Source of the DNA: Muribaculaceae bacterium | GTDB taxonomy: Bacteria > Bacteroidota > Bacteroidia > Bacteroidales > Muribaculaceae | DNA: 9,521 nt | Direction of reading: 5' to 3' | NCBI GenBank assembly: GCA_029052265.1 | Contig: JAIDJJ010000418.1 | Coordinates: 1 to 9,521, forward strand | Translations under genes and position numbers: made by a program | Shown here: positions 7,703 through 9,521 of the stretch, piece after piece | Layout: every line of letters begins with the position of its first letter | How positions within the stretch are numbered: the stretch's first letter is position 1 | Notes under the pieces: model-generated | Told to the model about the DNA's origin: nothing | Database searches by the model: none | Seen by the model: only the letters and a program-made list of their open reading frames with translations

Positions 7703-7726
7703 TTTACAATTTATTAATTTACAATT
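7703..7726. repeat. Pair of 9-bp direct repeats upstream of the HTH-like gene
   Basis: TTTACAATT occurs at 7703-7711 and again at 7718-7726, with starts 15 bases apart, 22-46 bases upstream of the -33 element. A regulator site is possible, but the sequence is AT-rich enough that chance is a real alternative. Confidence 0.35.
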
Positions 7727-7769
7727 AAATATATTTTTTAAAACAAAAATTTTCGGACAGCAAACCCAG

Positions 7770-7783
7770 TACTTTCATACTCC
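7770..7783. repeat. 14-bp direct repeat, copy 2 (TACTTTCATACTCC)
   Basis: Second identical copy of the sequence at 7054-7067. Here it lies between the end of the radical SAM gene (stop at 7906) and the promoter of the HTH-like gene. It contains an imperfect small palindrome, AGTA-CTTTCA-TACT (7769-7782), which would suit a protein-binding site. Confidence 0.6.
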
Positions 7784-7905
7784 GGCAAGATCATAGGTCA
7801 TTTGCTCGTGTTTGGCTCGGAGGGAACACCCCGTGAATTACTTTCAATACAATAGTTTGAACCTGTGGCAATCAATGGACTGATTGTCTCAAAATTTGGG
7901 AGGGG

Positions 7906-8973
7906 TCAGTGTTTGGGACGGAGATGGCAATGCATCAGGTTGCCTTCCGAATCGCGGAGATGCATCCCGTTGCCTTCACAATATCTCCAGAATGAACAGT
8001 CGGAACAGACACCCCGTTTCATCCATGCCCGGTCGCGATATTGCTGATAACGGTTCTCCCACACATCCCAGAAATCGTCTTCATAAATGTTACCCTGGCG
8101 ATAGTCGGCACGTATGCTCGGACAGGCACCTATCCCTCCGTCAAGCAACACGGAAGCCACACTCACCCCTGCCTGGCAATCGAAAAAATGATCCCTTACC
8201 TCTGCTTCATATCCAGCCATAAACCCCTCGCAGCAGAACGATGGATGTATCCTCCCTTCCTTGCGCGTATCCACAATAAAACGCATCAGACTTTCAACCT
8301 CCTCCCCGCTCAATTCAAATTCAGGATAAAGCGCGGCACGTCCTGACGGGAAAATGGTGAACAGACGCCACTTCCTTACACCTGCATCAATCAACAACTC
8401 TTTCAATTCTTTAAGATGAGGCAATGACTTCCGGTTGACACAAGTAACTACATCAAAATTCAGGTCTTCTGCCTTAGCCACCATCTTTATGGCTTCATAG
8501 GCACGTTCGAATGAATTTGGATTATTCCTCATCCAATTGTGAGTTTCCTCCAGTCCGTCAAGACTTATCGCAATGTTATGAAGACCGGCACGACGCAGAC
8601 TTTCAAACCGGCTTTCGGTCAATATCAATCCGTTGGTCACTATCCCCCAGGGAAATTCACGGTCATAAAGCTGACGCCCCACATATTCTATATCTTCCCT
8701 CACAAGAGGTTCACCGCCCGTGATGACAATGTTGACAATATGCGGGTCAACATGAGGGATAACAGAATCTATCACCTTCAAAAAATCTCCTGCAGGCATA
8801 TCGGGAAGCAAGGATGAACTTTTGCAATCGCTGCCACAATGCCGGCACGCTAAATTGCAACGCCATGTACATTCCCAGAAAATTTGCCGGAGGGGATGTT
8901 CCCTCCGGCGTTCAAGCTTAAGCCTGCGGTTGAGTTCCAATGCAAGTCGTTGTTTTAAAGATATATTCTTCAT
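7906..8973 (-). CDS. Radical SAM/SPASM enzyme of the rSAM/lipoprotein system (TIGR04133-like)
   Basis: A 355-residue cytoplasmic enzyme expected to cleave S-adenosylmethionine to a 5'-deoxyadenosyl radical and modify a peptide or protein. The core radical SAM motif is C39-NLA-C43-RH-C46 (CxxxCxxC), preceded by HPLRQIFWECTWRC, a lead-in that I recall as typical of family TIGR04133. TGGEPL is at 85-90 (SAM contact), and IVTNGL (111-116) and ISLDG (136-140) follow as in the partial TIM barrel. The C-terminal SPASM-like region binds auxiliary iron-sulfur clusters: C266, G279-x4-C284, C323-x2-C326-x5-C332 and C349, with an extra CC pair at 247-248. The Cys normally three residues after the Cx2Cx5C motif is a Gly (336). 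The ATG overlaps the TGA of the upstream lipoprotein gene by 4 bases, so the two are translationally coupled and the lipoprotein is the obvious substrate (inference). The short basic N terminus shows no leader-binding RRE domain. Confidence 0.9.
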   Translation of the reverse strand: MKNISLKQRLALELNRRLKLERRREHPLRQIFWECTWRCNLACRHCGSDCKSSSLLPDMPAGDFLKVIDSVIPHVDPHIVNIVITGGEPLVREDIEYVGRQLYDREFPWGIVTNGLILTESRFESLRRAGLHNIAISLDGLEETHNWMRNNPNSFERAYEAIKMVAKAEDLNFDVVTCVNRKSLPHLKELKELLIDAGVRKWRLFTIFPSGRAALYPEFELSGEEVESLMRFIVDTRKEGRIHPSFCCEGFMAGYEAEVRDHFFDCQAGVSVASVLLDGGIGACPSIRADYRQGNIYEDDFWDVWENRYQQYRDRAWMKRGVCSDCSFWRYCEGNGMHLRDSEGNLMHCHLRPKH

Positions 8974-9434
8974 TCTTCACTTTTCTTTTTCAATTTGAAA
9001 TCGACTGTAGCGTCGGCATGCCCTACATTCCAAATATTATCCTTGTTACCCCCCTTATATTCCATTTTTGTCACGATGGAATCCGCGTCAAGCTTCTCCT
9101 CGGTGGCGGGAAGGCACACCACTTTCATATCTCCCGGACTTGTAGTAGTATTTTCTACTTCATACTCTCCGTCAGCCCCTGTGACTACCTCACCATATGA
9201 CCATACACCGGATGGTATTTTAGAATCGGTCACTCTTATTGTAGCACCGGCTACAGCTTTCCCATCTTCAGAAGTAACTTTCCCTTTGATCTTGAAAGAC
9301 CCGATAGGAGTACCGTACATACATAAATCACTATTTCCGGGTTCATCGGAAGAGCAGCCGAAACCAAGCACAGCCAGACCGGCGGCGCAAAGCCGTGTAA
9401 ATAATGTAGATTTTTTTAGTTTCATTTTCGTCAT
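8970..9434 (-). CDS. Radical SAM-associated putative lipoprotein (TIGR04134-like)
   Basis: A 154-residue lipoprotein and the likely substrate of the adjacent radical SAM enzyme. The signal peptide is basic (MTKMKLKKS), then hydrophobic, ending at LGFGC with Cys27 as the lipidation site. Soon after comes CMYGTPIGSFKIKGKVTSEDGKAVAGA (38-64): a YG-P motif, as I recall it from the rSAM-associated lipoprotein family, leading into a carboxypeptidase-regulatory-like beta-sandwich (about 47-149) with the DGEYEV strand at 88-93. Cysteines beyond the lipid anchor are C38 and C107, both candidates for radical chemistry, as are Y40 and other residues of the motif. Two starts are possible, ATG 9434 or ATG 9425 (MKLKK), both giving a working signal peptide; I list the longer. 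The stop overlaps the enzyme start by 4 bases. The protein would be exported after any cytoplasmic modification and displayed on an envelope membrane. Confidence 0.85.
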   Translation of the reverse strand: MTKMKLKKSTLFTRLCAAGLAVLGFGCSSDEPGNSDLCMYGTPIGSFKIKGKVTSEDGKAVAGATIRVTDSKIPSGVWSYGEVVTGADGEYEVENTTTSPGDMKVVCLPATEEKLDADSIVTKMEYKGGNKDNIWNVGHADATVDFKLKKKSEE

Positions 9435-9521
9435 TCTAAATTCAATATTCTATTATTAGGATAAAGAAATACCCGAAATACTGCATGTGGTTTCTAAAAA
9501 TTAAACCGGAAAACTATCGGC

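Noticed and set aside
7869..7886. Small hairpin (CAATCA / TGATTG) after the radical SAM stop as a terminator
   Set aside because: Only 6 pairs, AT-rich, with no T tract on the minus strand; too weak to call.
7884..8222. Plus-strand open frame of 112 codons opposite the radical SAM gene
   Set aside because: Low-complexity basic translation antisense to the conserved SPASM region; no start context.
8995..9459. 154-codon open frame on the plus strand opposite the rSAM-associated lipoprotein
   Set aside because: It is a mirror of the real gene: it has no recognisable domain, while the minus strand has a signal peptide, lipobox, family motif and overlap with the enzyme gene.
9435..9521. Promoter for the lipoprotein/radical SAM operon
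   Set aside because: No TAnnTTTG match with a spaced -33 element in the 87 visible bases; the promoter may lie beyond the window.

Overview
The window looks like chromosomal DNA from a member of the order Bacteroidales (phylum Bacteroidota). The evidence is the gene families: a lipid-anchored fimbrillin, a TonB-dependent receptor paired with a DUF4249 lipoprotein, and the radical SAM/SPASM enzyme with its dedicated lipoprotein. In addition, the starts lack Shine-Dalgarno sequences, and one start is preceded by a Bacteroidota-type -33/-7 promoter. I cannot name the genus from the sequence. There are seven protein-coding genes, and no tRNA, rRNA, CRISPR array or transposase gene that I can see.

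Left part (1-2993, + strand): one large fimbrillin-family surface lipoprotein gene, cut by the window edge so that its signal peptide is missing. It is followed two bases later by a perfect 30-bp inverted repeat (2928-2993) that can end transcription from both sides. From 2994 to 3083 I see nothing beyond a weak hairpin.

Middle part (3084-6856, - strand): a probable three-gene cluster read right to left. It comprises a small uncharacterised lipoprotein (6856 to 6458), an outer-membrane TonB-dependent receptor (6310 to 4079, GTG start) and a DUF4249 lipoprotein (4070 to 3084, 8 bases after the receptor stop). The last two are a recognised receptor/surface-lipoprotein pair for uptake of an unidentified ligand. 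The 147-base gap before the receptor is filled by AATTAGT-type heptamer repeats that can fold on themselves.

AT-rich island (6857-7905): a single 164-residue protein (7640 to 7146, - strand) whose C-terminal half resembles a degenerate LuxR-type helix-turn-helix. It has a good promoter match directly in front of its start, a 23-bp perfect inverted repeat behind its stop, and an ACTTTCAT-type motif scattered on both sides, including two identical 14-bp copies. The island could be a self-regulated unit or a small inserted block. The remaining intergenic sequence (6857-7053 and 7784-7905) is featureless apart from AT-rich tracts.

Right part (7906-9434, - strand): a two-gene operon with a 4-base ATGA overlap. 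The first gene encodes a 154-residue lipoprotein and the second a radical SAM/SPASM enzyme. Both match, from memory, the paired families TIGR04134 and TIGR04133 (rSAM/lipoprotein system), whose chemistry I believe is not established. This is the most interesting system in the window: the likely reading is that the enzyme modifies the lipoprotein before export. The last 87 bases (9435-9521) are upstream sequence with no convincing promoter.
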